Part shown: positions 17,178 through 25,312 of the stretch, one piece after another
Position numbering within the stretch: position 1 is the first letter of the stretch
Layout of the letters: the number at the start of each line of letters is the position of its first letter
NCBI GenBank assembly: GCA_015231705.1
Contig: JADGBC010000005.1
Location: 1-49,768 of the forward strand
DNA length: 49,768 nucleotides
Direction: 5' to 3'
Source: Desulfamplus sp.
GTDB lineage: Bacteria > Desulfobacterota > Desulfobacteria > Desulfobacterales > Desulfobacteraceae
The notes under the pieces: generated by a model
Told to the model about the DNA's origin: nothing
Database searches by the model: none
What the model saw: the letters and a program-made list of their open reading frames with translations, nothing else
Made by a program: the position numbers and the translations under genes

Positions 17178-19760
17178 ATGCGTTATTTAACAAAAACTCT
17201 ACAACAAAAACTCGTAGTTGAAGTATCTCTGGGACTCTTGCTGTTTTCTCTTGTTGCAGGAATATTCACATACAAGTATTCATACAAGCACCAGCTTGAA
17301 GCAAGTCTAACCCTTCAAAAGCAGCTTGTACGAACCATTCAGTCACAGGCAGAGGTTGCGGTGTTTGTAAACAACGAGGAGATCGGCCAAGATATCCTCA
17401 ATGGACTTCTCACAAGTCCTCTTTTAAAAGGTGTAAGGCTTGAATCTACAGAAACTTTCAAACTGGATAAAACGACAGATCCGGAGACAGATTTTACAAA
17501 AGGGATGGCCTACCCGCTATTTTCACCTGTTGACGGCAGTGAAAGGATAGGTTCGCTTATAATTGTTCAAGACGATAAACTGATATCGCATAAGGCCAAA
17601 AATGGCTCTATTAACCAGACACTACTTATGCTTCTTAATCTTTTGATGGCAGCACTGCTGATAGTCTGGGTATCTAGAAGAGTAATAAGCAGGCCTGTTG
17701 AAGAGCTTGCAAAAGAGGTGGTTGCAGTTAGACCGGGTGACAACTCACGTATAGATGTCAAAATAATACATGCCAATGATGAAATCGGAATGCTGTCCGG
17801 CAGCATAAATGAACTTATTGATGCTGCTGAAAGTGCTCTGGCAGAAAGCTCTGCAGCAAGGAAAGCTGCCGAAAGTGCCAATCGTGCAAGAAGTGAGTTT
17901 CTTGATAATTCAGGTGAGGGCTTTCTCTCTTTTGGACAGAATCTACTTGTTGATCCGGAATACAGCCGCGAGTGTGAATCAATTTTTGACCATATTATTT
18001 CTGATTTTTCAGTCAAAGATTGTAATAACAGGGAAAACTATAAAAATAGGGTGGCTGAAGGCAGTAATGTCAAAAGAGGTAATGAGACCAAAGTTAGTAT
18101 GAAAGGCAGAAAGATCAGTGATCTTCTTTTTGAAAAAGATAGTTCCGTAGAAAAAGAGGGTTTTGAAAAAACAATAGAGCTTATTTTCAATGAGGAGCTT
18201 GATCTTAAAAAAGAGCTTTATATCTCTTTGCTTCCACAAGTTTATCGTACCGGAGCAAAATACATCAAAGCCAAATACCGACTGATTGCAAACGACACAA
18301 AAATGATGCTTGTTTTAACTGACATCACCCGTGAAAAAGAGCTTGAAAAGGATGTGGCAAATGAACGTGGACGTCTTAAATTTGTAATTGCCGCAGTTAG
18401 AGAGACCAGAGATTTTTTTGCAATTCTAAATGAGTTTAAACAGTTCAAAGAGCAAACTCTTCCAAACCTTGTCTCAAGTATCATGAGCGGTACTCAGAGT
18501 ATTAACAGTAGTTATAATGCAAATAGTAGTTTAAATGGCGGCATAAATGATAATATAATTGATAAAAGCACCCTTTATGAAAATCTTTATGAGATATACC
18601 GCCATATTCATACATTTAAGGGTCTTTTTGCACAGCAAGATTTTTTATCATTTCCGGGATTTCTCCATGAAACAGAGACTAAGCTTTCAAAAATAATAGG
18701 CATGATCTCTGTAAGGGGATTGCATAACAGTATTGAACCTGCCTGTAATAGACCTGTCAATACCCAATCTTCCGCTGCCATTACTGAACCTGACAGTACT
18801 GAACCTGTTGTTAACAAGTCTGCACATAACAGTGCTAAAGATGAGACGGGCAGCACGAAAGCATGTTCAGATATTACGAAAATTTCTGAGAATTTTACTA
18901 ACGATATCAATCAATTTTATGATGAATTCAAAAATGAAACCGTACTTGAGAAGGATATTATGATTATTCGGCAATTTCTTGGAGATGAATTCATTGAACG
19001 CAAGGGAGATGTTATTATAAGCAGCGAACTTGCATCAAAGATAGAATCAATGGCTATTGCCCTTATATCAACTATGGGTGATAATATAGACCATGAAATC
19101 CTGGATATTCTTAATCAGGCAAAACGCCTTAGAGATGTTGATATTAAATCTCTTTTAAACCCGCATGTGGAAGGGACAATCAGACTTGCCGAGCGTCTTG
19201 GTAAATATGTCAATCTGTTTAAGGTTGAAGGAGATGATATAAAGGTTCATCCTGACAGACTAAAACCTTTTACCCACTCACTTGTTAATGTATTTAGAAA
19301 TGCTGTTGACCACGGAATTGAGGAGGCTGAAGAGCGTGTTGAAGCTGACAAGGATGATTACGCCACTATAGAGTGTAAAGTCAAAAAAGCAACAATGTGG
19401 GATTTTAATGAAGGGATGGGATCAGTGAGGCCGGAAGAAAGAGCGGTTGATAATGCCAGAGACTACGTTGAAATTACTATTTCAGATGATGGCAGAGGCA
19501 TTGACCTGGAGGCTCTCAGAAAAAAAGTGATTGAAAAAGGCTTGATGCAGCCTGATCTGGTGGAGACCATGCCGGAAACTGAACTTCTCCAGCTCATTTT
19601 TTTTGACGATTTGAGCACAAGAGAGAGCGTTGATTCAATGTCCGGAAGAGGAATGGGTTTAAGCAGTGTCAAAAAAGAACTTGAGAGATTAAATGGCACA
19701 GTTAAGATTGAGACTGAGAAAGGCAGGGGTACCCATTTTAAATTTTATATACCATATTAA
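17178..19760 (+). CDS. membrane-anchored CheA-like histidine kinase without CheW domain
   Basis: An 860-residue protein. There is TM1 (about 15-33), a small periplasmic domain (34-145, CHASE8-like, with QAEVAVFVNNEEIGQDILNG split over two lines of the family pattern), TM2 (about 148-165) and HAMP (165-225). A linker and an HPt-like region with HIHTFKG (His478 probable phospho-acceptor) follow, then a CheA-type ATPase: HSLVNVFRNAVDHGIE, ISDDGRGIDLEALRKK and GRGMGLSSVKKELERL. It ends right after the ATPase, so the CheW-like P5 domain of classical CheA is missing. Two low-complexity stretches (about 436-462 Asn/Ser-rich, 520-565 Ser/Thr/Pro/Glu-rich) look like expansions. CheX- and CheY-like genes follow. 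Confidence 0.88.
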   Translation: MRYLTKTLQQKLVVEVSLGLLLFSLVAGIFTYKYSYKHQLEASLTLQKQLVRTIQSQAEVAVFVNNEEIGQDILNGLLTSPLLKGVRLESTETFKLDKTTDPETDFTKGMAYPLFSPVDGSERIGSLIIVQDDKLISHKAKNGSINQTLLMLLNLLMAALLIVWVSRRVISRPVEELAKEVVAVRPGDNSRIDVKIIHANDEIGMLSGSINELIDAAESALAESSAARKAAESANRARSEFLDNSGEGFLSFGQNLLVDPEYSRECESIFDHIISDFSVKDCNNRENYKNRVAEGSNVKRGNETKVSMKGRKISDLLFEKDSSVEKEGFEKTIELIFNEELDLKKELYISLLPQVYRTGAKYIKAKYRLIANDTKMMLVLTDITREKELEKDVANERGRLKFVIAAVRETRDFFAILNEFKQFKEQTLPNLVSSIMSGTQSINSSYNANSSLNGGINDNIIDKSTLYENLYEIYRHIHTFKGLFAQQDFLSFPGFLHETETKLSKIIGMISVRGLHNSIEPACNRPVNTQSSAAITEPDSTEPVVNKSAHNSAKDETGSTKACSDITKISENFTNDINQFYDEFKNETVLEKDIMIIRQFLGDEFIERKGDVIISSELASKIESMAIALISTMGDNIDHEILDILNQAKRLRDVDIKSLLNPHVEGTIRLAERLGKYVNLFKVEGDDIKVHPDRLKPFTHSLVNVFRNAVDHGIEEAEERVEADKDDYATIECKVKKATMWDFNEGMGSVRPEERAVDNARDYVEITISDDGRGIDLEALRKKVIEKGLMQPDLVETMPETELLQLIFFDDLSTRESVDSMSGRGMGLSSVKKELERLNGTVKIETEKGRGTHFKFYIPY

Positions 19761-19816
19761 GCCTTCTGCAGAACTCAATTATCAAATACATTTTACCGAA
19801 AGGATCAAAACATATT

Positions 19817-20311
19817 ATGAATATTAAAATAAAAAGTCTCATGGATAGTATTTCCAGAAGAACAGAAAGTTTTCTAAAGGATGAGATGAATATCCAGGTC
19901 AATGGACAGGATATAAAACTTGTTGAAGAGAGCCGTCTTGAGCTCAAACATCTTACATCTGTGGTGACTATTGGCACAGCCCCACATATTTTTGTTATCT
20001 TCAGCTACGACAAAGAGCTTATAAATAAAATATTTGAAGCTTATACCAAGGAGTTGGAGATACTCCCTGAAGAGTGCCTTGAGTACATGGAAGAGACAGC
20101 CGGAGATGTGGTCAATATTATAGTTGGTAATGCGATATCAGAGTTTGACAATGATGGCCAGGCTATTAATCTTTCCCCTCCCATTGTGATAGCTCAGGCT
20201 CAAAGTATTGCAAAGAGCAGGACAGTGAGATTTTTCGTAAACCGTCTTAGTACCTCCTGTGGACATATGAGTATATTCTGTGTTGGGCCAAATGAACTCT
20301 TTGAAGTGTAG
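19817..20311 (+). CDS. CheX-like chemotaxis phosphatase
   Basis: A 164-residue protein, close to the usual CheX size. It has the CheX-type helix with acidic and Asn residues, EYMEETAGDVVNIIVGNAIS (about 95-114), corresponding to the E-x2-N dephosphorylation motif. A beta-rich C-terminus follows with PPIVIAQAQSI and HMSIFCV. CheX-family proteins hydrolyse the phosphate on CheY-like receivers. Its position between a CheA-like kinase and a single-domain CheY-like regulator suggests it resets that regulator. It starts 56 bases after the kinase stop. Confidence 0.82.
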   Translation: MNIKIKSLMDSISRRTESFLKDEMNIQVNGQDIKLVEESRLELKHLTSVVTIGTAPHIFVIFSYDKELINKIFEAYTKELEILPEECLEYMEETAGDVVNIIVGNAISEFDNDGQAINLSPPIVIAQAQSIAKSRTVRFFVNRLSTSCGHMSIFCVGPNELFEV

Positions 20312-20436
20312 TACACAATATTTAGATTATATTTTTAAGAACTCTTCCTTAATCAACTTGTTGATTAAATAGCAAAGCAAACAACTATACCATATTATTA
20401 CATATTCTCTATATCAGTAAATTTATGAGGTAAAAA

Positions 20437-20841
20437 ATGGAGCCACAGATAGAATCAGTAAATATAACATCACTAAACTTCATGGTGGTAGATGATTCTG
20501 CTATCACTACAAGGAAAATGTCCAAAATGATTGAAGATCTTGGACACAAGGTAGTGGGAATTGCAAGAACCGGAAGAGAAGCGGTTGAAAAATATGAAGA
20601 GTTCAATCCTGATATGGTCACCATGGATATCACCATGCCTGATATGAATGGTATTGAGGCCACAAAACAGATATGCAAAAAATATAAGGATGCCCTGATT
20701 ATAATGGTCACCTCTCACGGCCAGGAACAGATGGTGGTTGATGCCATCAAGGCAGGAGCCCTTGGCTATGTAATCAAACCATTCAAAGAGGAGACCCTCA
20801 AAGCATCTATTGAAAGGCTTCTTAACAAGTTCTGGAAGTAA
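20437..20841 (+). CDS. single-domain CheY-like response regulator
   Basis: A 134-residue lone receiver domain after a short N-terminal extension. Key residues are the acidic pair Asp19-Asp20 (MVVDDSAITTRKM), phospho-acceptor Asp64 (MVTMDITMPDMNG), Thr in IIMVTSHGQ and Lys in VIKPFKEE. There is no output domain, so it must act by protein contact. TGAGGT precedes the start by about 8 bases. With the CheA-like kinase and CheX-like phosphatase it forms a complete phosphorylation, receiver and reset set. The target is unknown; no flagellar or pilus genes lie nearby. Confidence 0.93.
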   Translation: MEPQIESVNITSLNFMVVDDSAITTRKMSKMIEDLGHKVVGIARTGREAVEKYEEFNPDMVTMDITMPDMNGIEATKQICKKYKDALIIMVTSHGQEQMVVDAIKAGALGYVIKPFKEETLKASIERLLNKFWK

Positions 20842-20862
20842 AATTGGCAGTGGATTCCAACA

Positions 20863-21300
20863 TTAGCCTTGGATCAGAGCGGCGATACTTTCCCCATATG
20901 ATTGTGCAGCCTCAACACCCCCTTCAACCCAACTTGCTTTGAGCATCAAGGGGCCTTTTACCATCTTCATTCTATAAACATTGAGCATGGTGTCAAATAT
21001 CCGTTTTGCCGCTTCACCACTCCATCCGTAAGCTCCAAAGGAACCGCCGGGTTTATCTGCAAGTTCTACTCTTTCTGCAATAAACAGCATCTGCTTCATT
21101 GGCGTCATCATTTGGGAATGATAAGTGGGTGATCCAAATGCATAAGCATCATAGCCTTTCAGATCTTGTTCAGTTTTTATTTCATTAACTTTTTTGATAA
21201 AAGGCTCGTGCCCAGACTGCCGGACGCCTTCTGCGATTAATTCTGCAATACCTTTTGTCTCATTTGCTCTGGATGCATATACTATCAACACTTTTCCCAT
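20863..21300 (-). CDS. flavodoxin-family protein
   Basis: A 145-residue FMN-binding protein. The start at 21300 is chosen because AAGGAGG lies 5 bases before this ATG; an in-frame alternative nine codons upstream has no such site and would run through it. It opens MGKVLIVYASRANETKGIAE, where the YAS-x-NETK loop replaces the usual T/S-x-TGNT phosphate loop. It has AFGSPTYHSQMMTPMKQML and GSFGAYGWSGEA, typical of the flavodoxin-like domain of rubredoxin-oxygen/nitric-oxide reductases (FprA type), here as a stand-alone domain. It is probably an electron carrier in oxidative or nitrosative stress; the partner is unknown. It is convergent with the cheY-like gene. Confidence 0.9.
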   Translation of the reverse strand: MGKVLIVYASRANETKGIAELIAEGVRQSGHEPFIKKVNEIKTEQDLKGYDAYAFGSPTYHSQMMTPMKQMLFIAERVELADKPGGSFGAYGWSGEAAKRIFDTMLNVYRMKMVKGPLMLKASWVEGGVEAAQSYGESIAALIQG

Positions 21301-21358
21301 TTTTCCTCCTTGTTCAGATTGAAACACATATAAATTAAACGATCTTGATCTTTCATGA

Positions 21359-21439
21359 TTTTATGTGAAAGTCTCTTGAAGTATCCGTAACTATAGGACT
21401 TTCATTTTCCGTTGTGCCCATCAGGGCATGGCCGTTATT
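21359..21439 (+). repeat. F2 repeat, copy 2 (left of usp)
   Basis: It runs from TTTTATGTGAAAGTCTCTTG to GGGCATGGCCGTTATT. It is a variant with a GGGCATGGCC end and is nearly identical to the inverted copy at 22541-22619 on the other side of the usp gene. Confidence 0.8.
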
Positions 21440-21459
21440 ATAAATTAAAAATTTTGAAA

Positions 21460-21473
21460 TTGACATAGATCAA
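21460..21473. promoter_or_regulatory. FNR/CRP-family-like binding site upstream of usp
   Basis: TTGACATAGATCAA matches the FNR consensus TTGAT-N4-ATCAA at nine of ten positions and also resembles the HcpR-type TTGAC-N4-GTCAA sites of sulfate reducers. It lies about 165 bases before the usp start and 160 bases before the divergent flavodoxin start. Regulation of either gene is inference. Confidence 0.45.
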
Positions 21474-21635
21474 TGTTAAACTTCTTACTCTTCAATATAC
21501 TGGCCTTAAAAATTAGATTGCAAACGACAAGTCAAGCGTGGGTTTGTGAAATGTCCTATAGTATCAAAAATAGAGTATCAAAAAATTTAGGATGAGATAA
21601 AATCAGGCCATAACTTAAAAACAGGACGTGTGTTC

Positions 21636-22544
21636 ATGACAGAATCCGAATCAATTAAAATCCTGCTGGCATATGACGGATCAGACCTTGCTCTGGATTC
21701 CGTACGATATATCTCAGAAGCGTTCCCATCTGATAGAACCGAAGTTGTGATTTTCTATGTGGAGACCAAAATACCCAGGTCTTTTTGGAAAATGGAACGT
21801 GAGCTTGACTTCAGGTTTCAGAGTCCCCAAATCCGTGCAGCCATGGCTGAAAGAAAAAAAAAGGTTAATCTTGCCATGGAAAACGCAAAAAATGCCCTGC
21901 TGGAATCGGGAATGCCTGCTTGTGCCATTCGGGCAAGAGTTCATATTAAAAATCAGAGCATTGTTCAGGATATTATCGAAGAGTCCCACCAGGGATATGA
22001 TGCTCTGGTCATCGGACGAAAAGGGCATAGCCGGATAAAAGATTTCCTTATAGACACCCTTCCCATGAAATTATTGGGAAAAATTAAACATATCCCCCTT
22101 ATTGTTGTAGGAAAAAATCCAGACGATAAAAATATTCTTGTAGCTTTTGACGGAACCCGAGAGATCATAAAGGCGGTTAAGACTTTAAGCAGCTTGATCA
22201 AAATAAAGGGATGCAAATTATTATTGTGCCATTCACAACATGACAAGGGGCTGTTTGAAAAAACTAAAAACAAGGAATCCAAGGAAGAGTCTTCAGAAAT
22301 GTTTGATCTGCCAATTGATTATTTTTTAGAAGCAGGCTTTTCCAGTGATCAGATATCCTTTGAAATCATTGCCAATGAAAAAAACCCCACACATGGGATT
22401 ATCAACAAAGCTCGATATGGTAACTACGGTACTATTATTATTGGAAGACGGGGACTTGCACCCTGGAAACGATTGATTTTCAACAGAGTGGGAAACAAAA
22501 TTTTTAAAAATGCAGACAATCATGTTGTCTGGATTGTTCAATAA
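21636..22544 (+). CDS. tandem-domain universal stress protein
   Basis: A 302-residue protein with two UspA folds. Domain 1 (about 5-150) has KILLAYDGSDLALDSVRYIS and ends in ALVIGRKGHSRIKDF...IPLIVVG. Domain 2 (about 155-302) has NILVAFDGTREIIKAVK and IIIGRRGLAPWKRLIF. The strict G-2x-G-9x-G-S/T nucleotide-binding motif is degenerate in both. I chose ATG 21636 (GGAC 9 bases upstream) over the in-frame GTG at 21630. The gene is flanked by inverted F2 copies and its stop codon TAA lies within the right one. An FNR-like box upstream suggests redox or anaerobic control. Confidence 0.9.
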   Translation: MTESESIKILLAYDGSDLALDSVRYISEAFPSDRTEVVIFYVETKIPRSFWKMERELDFRFQSPQIRAAMAERKKKVNLAMENAKNALLESGMPACAIRARVHIKNQSIVQDIIEESHQGYDALVIGRKGHSRIKDFLIDTLPMKLLGKIKHIPLIVVGKNPDDKNILVAFDGTREIIKAVKTLSSLIKIKGCKLLLCHSQHDKGLFEKTKNKESKEESSEMFDLPIDYFLEAGFSSDQISFEIIANEKNPTHGIINKARYGNYGTIIIGRRGLAPWKRLIFNRVGNKIFKNADNHVVWIVQ

Positions 22545-22619
22545 CGGCCATGCCCTGATGGGCACAACGAAAAATGAAAGTCCTATAATTACGGCCAATT
22601 CAACAGACTTTCACATAAA
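22541..22619 (-). repeat. F2 repeat, copy 3 (right of usp, inverted)
   Basis: It begins AATAACGGCCATGCCC, whose TAA is the usp stop codon, and ends AGACTTTCACATAAAG. It is the near-perfect reverse complement of the copy at 21359-21439. Confidence 0.8.
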
Positions 22620-22714
22620 GAAGAATGAAGATCAAACGCAACCAGCTAATTTGCTAATATAATTCAGTAATATGGAATGGAATGTAAAGTCAACTTAAGG
22701 TGAGCTAAAGATAT

Positions 22715-24082
22715 ATGGGTTTGTTCAAATTAAAAGGATTTCCCGGAACCGGTAATTTTCGGCACGGCATACATCCTCCGGATAATAAACACTTAAGTAA
22801 TGAATCAAAGGTTGAAGTAATGGAAACACCTGAAACCGTTACACTTCCTTTGCTTCAGCATCTTGGGGTGCCATGCAAACAAATTGTCGAAGCCAGACAA
22901 TTGGTCAGTTACGGAGAAATGATCGGAAAAGGGGAAGCATTTGTTTCAGCATCCCTTCATGCCCCTATTGCAGGCATAATCAAGAAAAATGTCATGGTGA
23001 CCCTTCCCAATGGCAGGCATCTTCCGGCCATATCCATCCAGGCCAGCGGTGATCAGATTGCACCCCAAAGATTGTGGGATGAGATGCGATCAAAAGAATG
23101 GCCAAGGGACTGTATTTCCATATATGATCCGTTCACTATTGTTAAGCTTATCCACTCTTCCGGTGTGGTCGGGTTAGGCGGTGCTGCATTCCCAACCCAT
23201 GTAAAGGTCACGCCTAATGATACCCGTATGATTGATACGCTTATGATAAACGGCTGTGAGTGTGAGCCTTATCTGACCTGTGACTACAGACTGATGATAG
23301 AGGCCCCGAGAGCAATTGTTGCAGGGGCTCTTTTAACTGCCCGTGCAGTATCAGCAAGAGAGATCGTTATCTGTGTGGAAGACAACAAGCCGGAAGCTGT
23401 GAAAAAACTAAAAGAGGCAACAGAACAAACCGTCATCAAGATTGCCGTTCTAAAAACAAAATATCCACAGGGCAGTGAAAAACAGTTGATAAAATCTGTG
23501 ATTGGCCTTGAAATTCCTTTGGGCGGCCTGCCATCGGACGTGGGTGTTGCCATGAGTAATGTCGGAACCATGGCAACTGTTGCCAGAGGATTAATTAAGG
23601 AATCTCCTCTGACTCACCGTGTGATCAGCGTATCAGGAAGAGGGATAAAGCATCCTAAAAATCTTTTTGTGCCCATTGGTATTTCAATTGCTGATGTTAT
23701 TGATTTTTGCGGCGGCCTGACACCGGATGCTGCTCGTGTGGTAGCAGGCGGTCCCATGATGGGGTTTTCATTTTCAGATTTTAACACACCGGTTACCAAA
23801 GGAACCTCAGGAATCACTGTCCTGACCCATGATGAAATCAAAAGTGAAGAAGAAACTTCCTGTATCCGGTGCGGCCGGTGTGTTGATGCGTGTCCCATGA
23901 ACCTTGTACCCACAAGATTGGCTCTTGCAGCAAGATACAATAATCCATCCATCGCAAGCCAGTATCATATACACGCTTGTTTTGAATGTGGGTGCTGCTC
24001 TTATGTCTGCCCTGCAAAAATCAACCTGGTACAATTGATTAGAGCAGGAAAAAAACTGGCCACAGCAAGCCAGAAATTTTAA
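22715..24082 (+). CDS. rnfC: Rnf electron transport complex subunit RnfC
   Basis: A 455-residue peripheral subunit that binds NADH/FMN and two 4Fe-4S clusters. It opens FKLKGFPGTGNFRHGIHPPD and has a barrel-sandwich region ending LHAPIAGIIKK. The NADH/FMN domain contains GLGGAAFPTHVKV and MINGCECEPYLTCDYRLM. Cluster motifs are CIRCGRCVDACPMNLVP (about 390-406) and CFECGCCSYVCPAKINLV (about 430-447). Rnf couples ferredoxin:NAD+ electron transfer to Na+ or H+ movement. It is the first gene of rnfCDGEAB. Unlike the later genes, which overlap, it is separated from rnfD by 243 bases filled with F2 repeats. Confidence 0.97.
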   Translation: MGLFKLKGFPGTGNFRHGIHPPDNKHLSNESKVEVMETPETVTLPLLQHLGVPCKQIVEARQLVSYGEMIGKGEAFVSASLHAPIAGIIKKNVMVTLPNGRHLPAISIQASGDQIAPQRLWDEMRSKEWPRDCISIYDPFTIVKLIHSSGVVGLGGAAFPTHVKVTPNDTRMIDTLMINGCECEPYLTCDYRLMIEAPRAIVAGALLTARAVSAREIVICVEDNKPEAVKKLKEATEQTVIKIAVLKTKYPQGSEKQLIKSVIGLEIPLGGLPSDVGVAMSNVGTMATVARGLIKESPLTHRVISVSGRGIKHPKNLFVPIGISIADVIDFCGGLTPDAARVVAGGPMMGFSFSDFNTPVTKGTSGITVLTHDEIKSEEETSCIRCGRCVDACPMNLVPTRLALAARYNNPSIASQYHIHACFECGCCSYVCPAKINLVQLIRAGKKLATASQKF

Positions 24083-24316
24083 TAACCGGCACGGCCGGAG
24101 CGAGATATTGGCTCTTGGCCACAACGAAGAATAAAAGTCATATAAGTACAGCTATTTAAAGAGACTTTCACATAAAACCGGCACGGCCGGAGCGAGATAT
24201 TGGCTCTTGGCCACAACGAAGAATAAAAGTCATATAAGTACAGCTATTTAAAGAGACTTTCACATAAAAACCGCCATGGCCAAAGCATGTTATTTACCCC
24301 GACCACAACGAAAAAG
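24081..24316 (-). repeat. F2 repeat: two identical 92-bp tandem copies plus a partial third
   Basis: Copy A (24085-24176) and copy B (24177-24268) are identical in all 92 bases as I read them, from ACCGGCACGGCCGG to TTTCACATAAA. A diverged partial copy follows (24269-24316, ACCGCCATGGCC to CCACAACGAAAAAGG), whose end gives the rnfD region its AAAGGAAT ribosome-binding sequence. The rnfC stop TAA overlaps the first base pairs of the array. Confidence 0.9.
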
Positions 24317-24325
24317 GAATGATGC

Positions 24326-25312
24326 GTGTCAGACTCTAATAAAATATTGAACACGGTAAAGGATAGTCCTATCATACATGTGGCACCTTCTCCCCATATC
24401 CGTGATATTAAAACCCACACTCAAAGAATGATGATTGATGTTCTCATCGCACTTACACCTGTGGTTATCGTGTCTGTTTATCTATTTCGCATGTATGCTG
24501 TAAAACAGTTGCTTATCTGTATTGTCACCTGTCTTGCCGCAGAGATTTTGTTTGTTCGGATGCGTGGCAGATCCCTTACCATTAAAGATTGTTCTGCAGG
24601 GGTAACCGGTATCATACTTGCCCTTTCTTTACCGGGATCAGCACCCTGGTTTGTTGGTGTCATTGCGTCTGTAATTGCCATGGGAATTGGAAAAATTATT
24701 TTTGGCGGCCTTGGTATGAATATATTTAATCCTGCCATGGTGGGGCGTGCCTTTGTCATGATTGCATTTGCCGGTTTAATGGGAGCAGGTTCCTACGAAA
24801 ATATAACAGGCCTTGTGGATGCCGTATCAGGTGCAACTCCATTAAGTGCCCTGAAATTTAACAACACCCCTGCAATATTTACGCACCTTTTCTGGGGCAA
24901 TACCAATGGATCTATTGGTGAAACAAGTGCTTTTGCCTGCCTTTTAGGCGGCCTGTTTCTTGTTTTTAGAAAAACAGCTTCCTGGCAGATTCCCTTTAGC
25001 ATATTGTTAACGGTTCTTTTTATTGCCGGTATTACAGACTTGGCAGCGGCGGCTTCAGGGATGCTCATCGTTCATCATATGTTTGGCGGAGCCCTCATGT
25101 TTAGTGCATTTTTTATTGCCACCGACCCTGTTACATCCCCCTTGACCTCAAAGGGAAAATGGATTTTTGGTTGCGGTACAGGCATTTTGATCATGATTAT
25201 CAGACTTTTTAGCGGATATCCCGAAGGTGTTATGTTTGCCATTCTCATCATGAATGCATTAACGCCCTTAATTAATCGCTGGACCAACCCTCAACCCATG
25301 GGAGAAGCCTGA
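24326..25312 (+). CDS. rnfD: Rnf electron transport complex subunit RnfD
   Basis: A 328-residue integral membrane protein with about nine TM segments. It has SPHIRDIKTHTQRMMIDVLI, GGLGMNIFNPAMVGRAFVMI in the NqrB/RnfD pattern, the flavinylation sequence VSGATPLSAL (Thr171 as covalent FMN site) and FFIATDPVTSPLTSKGKWIFG. I read the start as GTG at 24326, about 8 bases after AAAAAGGAA. It overlaps rnfG at its last base. It forms the membrane core of the ion-translocating complex with RnfA and RnfE. Confidence 0.96.
   Translation: MSDSNKILNTVKDSPIIHVAPSPHIRDIKTHTQRMMIDVLIALTPVVIVSVYLFRMYAVKQLLICIVTCLAAEILFVRMRGRSLTIKDCSAGVTGIILALSLPGSAPWFVGVIASVIAMGIGKIIFGGLGMNIFNPAMVGRAFVMIAFAGLMGAGSYENITGLVDAVSGATPLSALKFNNTPAIFTHLFWGNTNGSIGETSAFACLLGGLFLVFRKTASWQIPFSILLTVLFIAGITDLAAAASGMLIVHHMFGGALMFSAFFIATDPVTSPLTSKGKWIFGCGTGILIMIIRLFSGYPEGVMFAILIMNALTPLINRWTNPQPMGEA

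Larger units (their letters stand above)
21301..21635. other. divergent intergenic region: flavodoxin and usp promoters, F2 copy, FNR-like box
   Basis: This 335-base stretch between divergent genes holds an F2 copy (21359-21439), an FNR/Anr-like palindrome (21460-21473) and AT-rich DNA. No gene was seen. Confidence 0.55.

Noticed and set aside
20863-22544. Flavodoxin and usp as one operon
   Set aside because: The genes are divergent and separated by 335 bases with a repeat, so a shared control region is possible but not a common transcript.
21359-22619. usp segment as a classical composite transposon
   Set aside because: The flanking F2 copies carry no transposase and no target duplication was found outside them. 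I keep only the inverted-repeat observation as a finding.
24085-24268. Possible CRISPR-like array from two identical 92-bp repeats
   Set aside because: The repeats are directly adjacent with no unique spacers, are far longer than CRISPR repeats, and match the F2 family found elsewhere. No cas gene is present.
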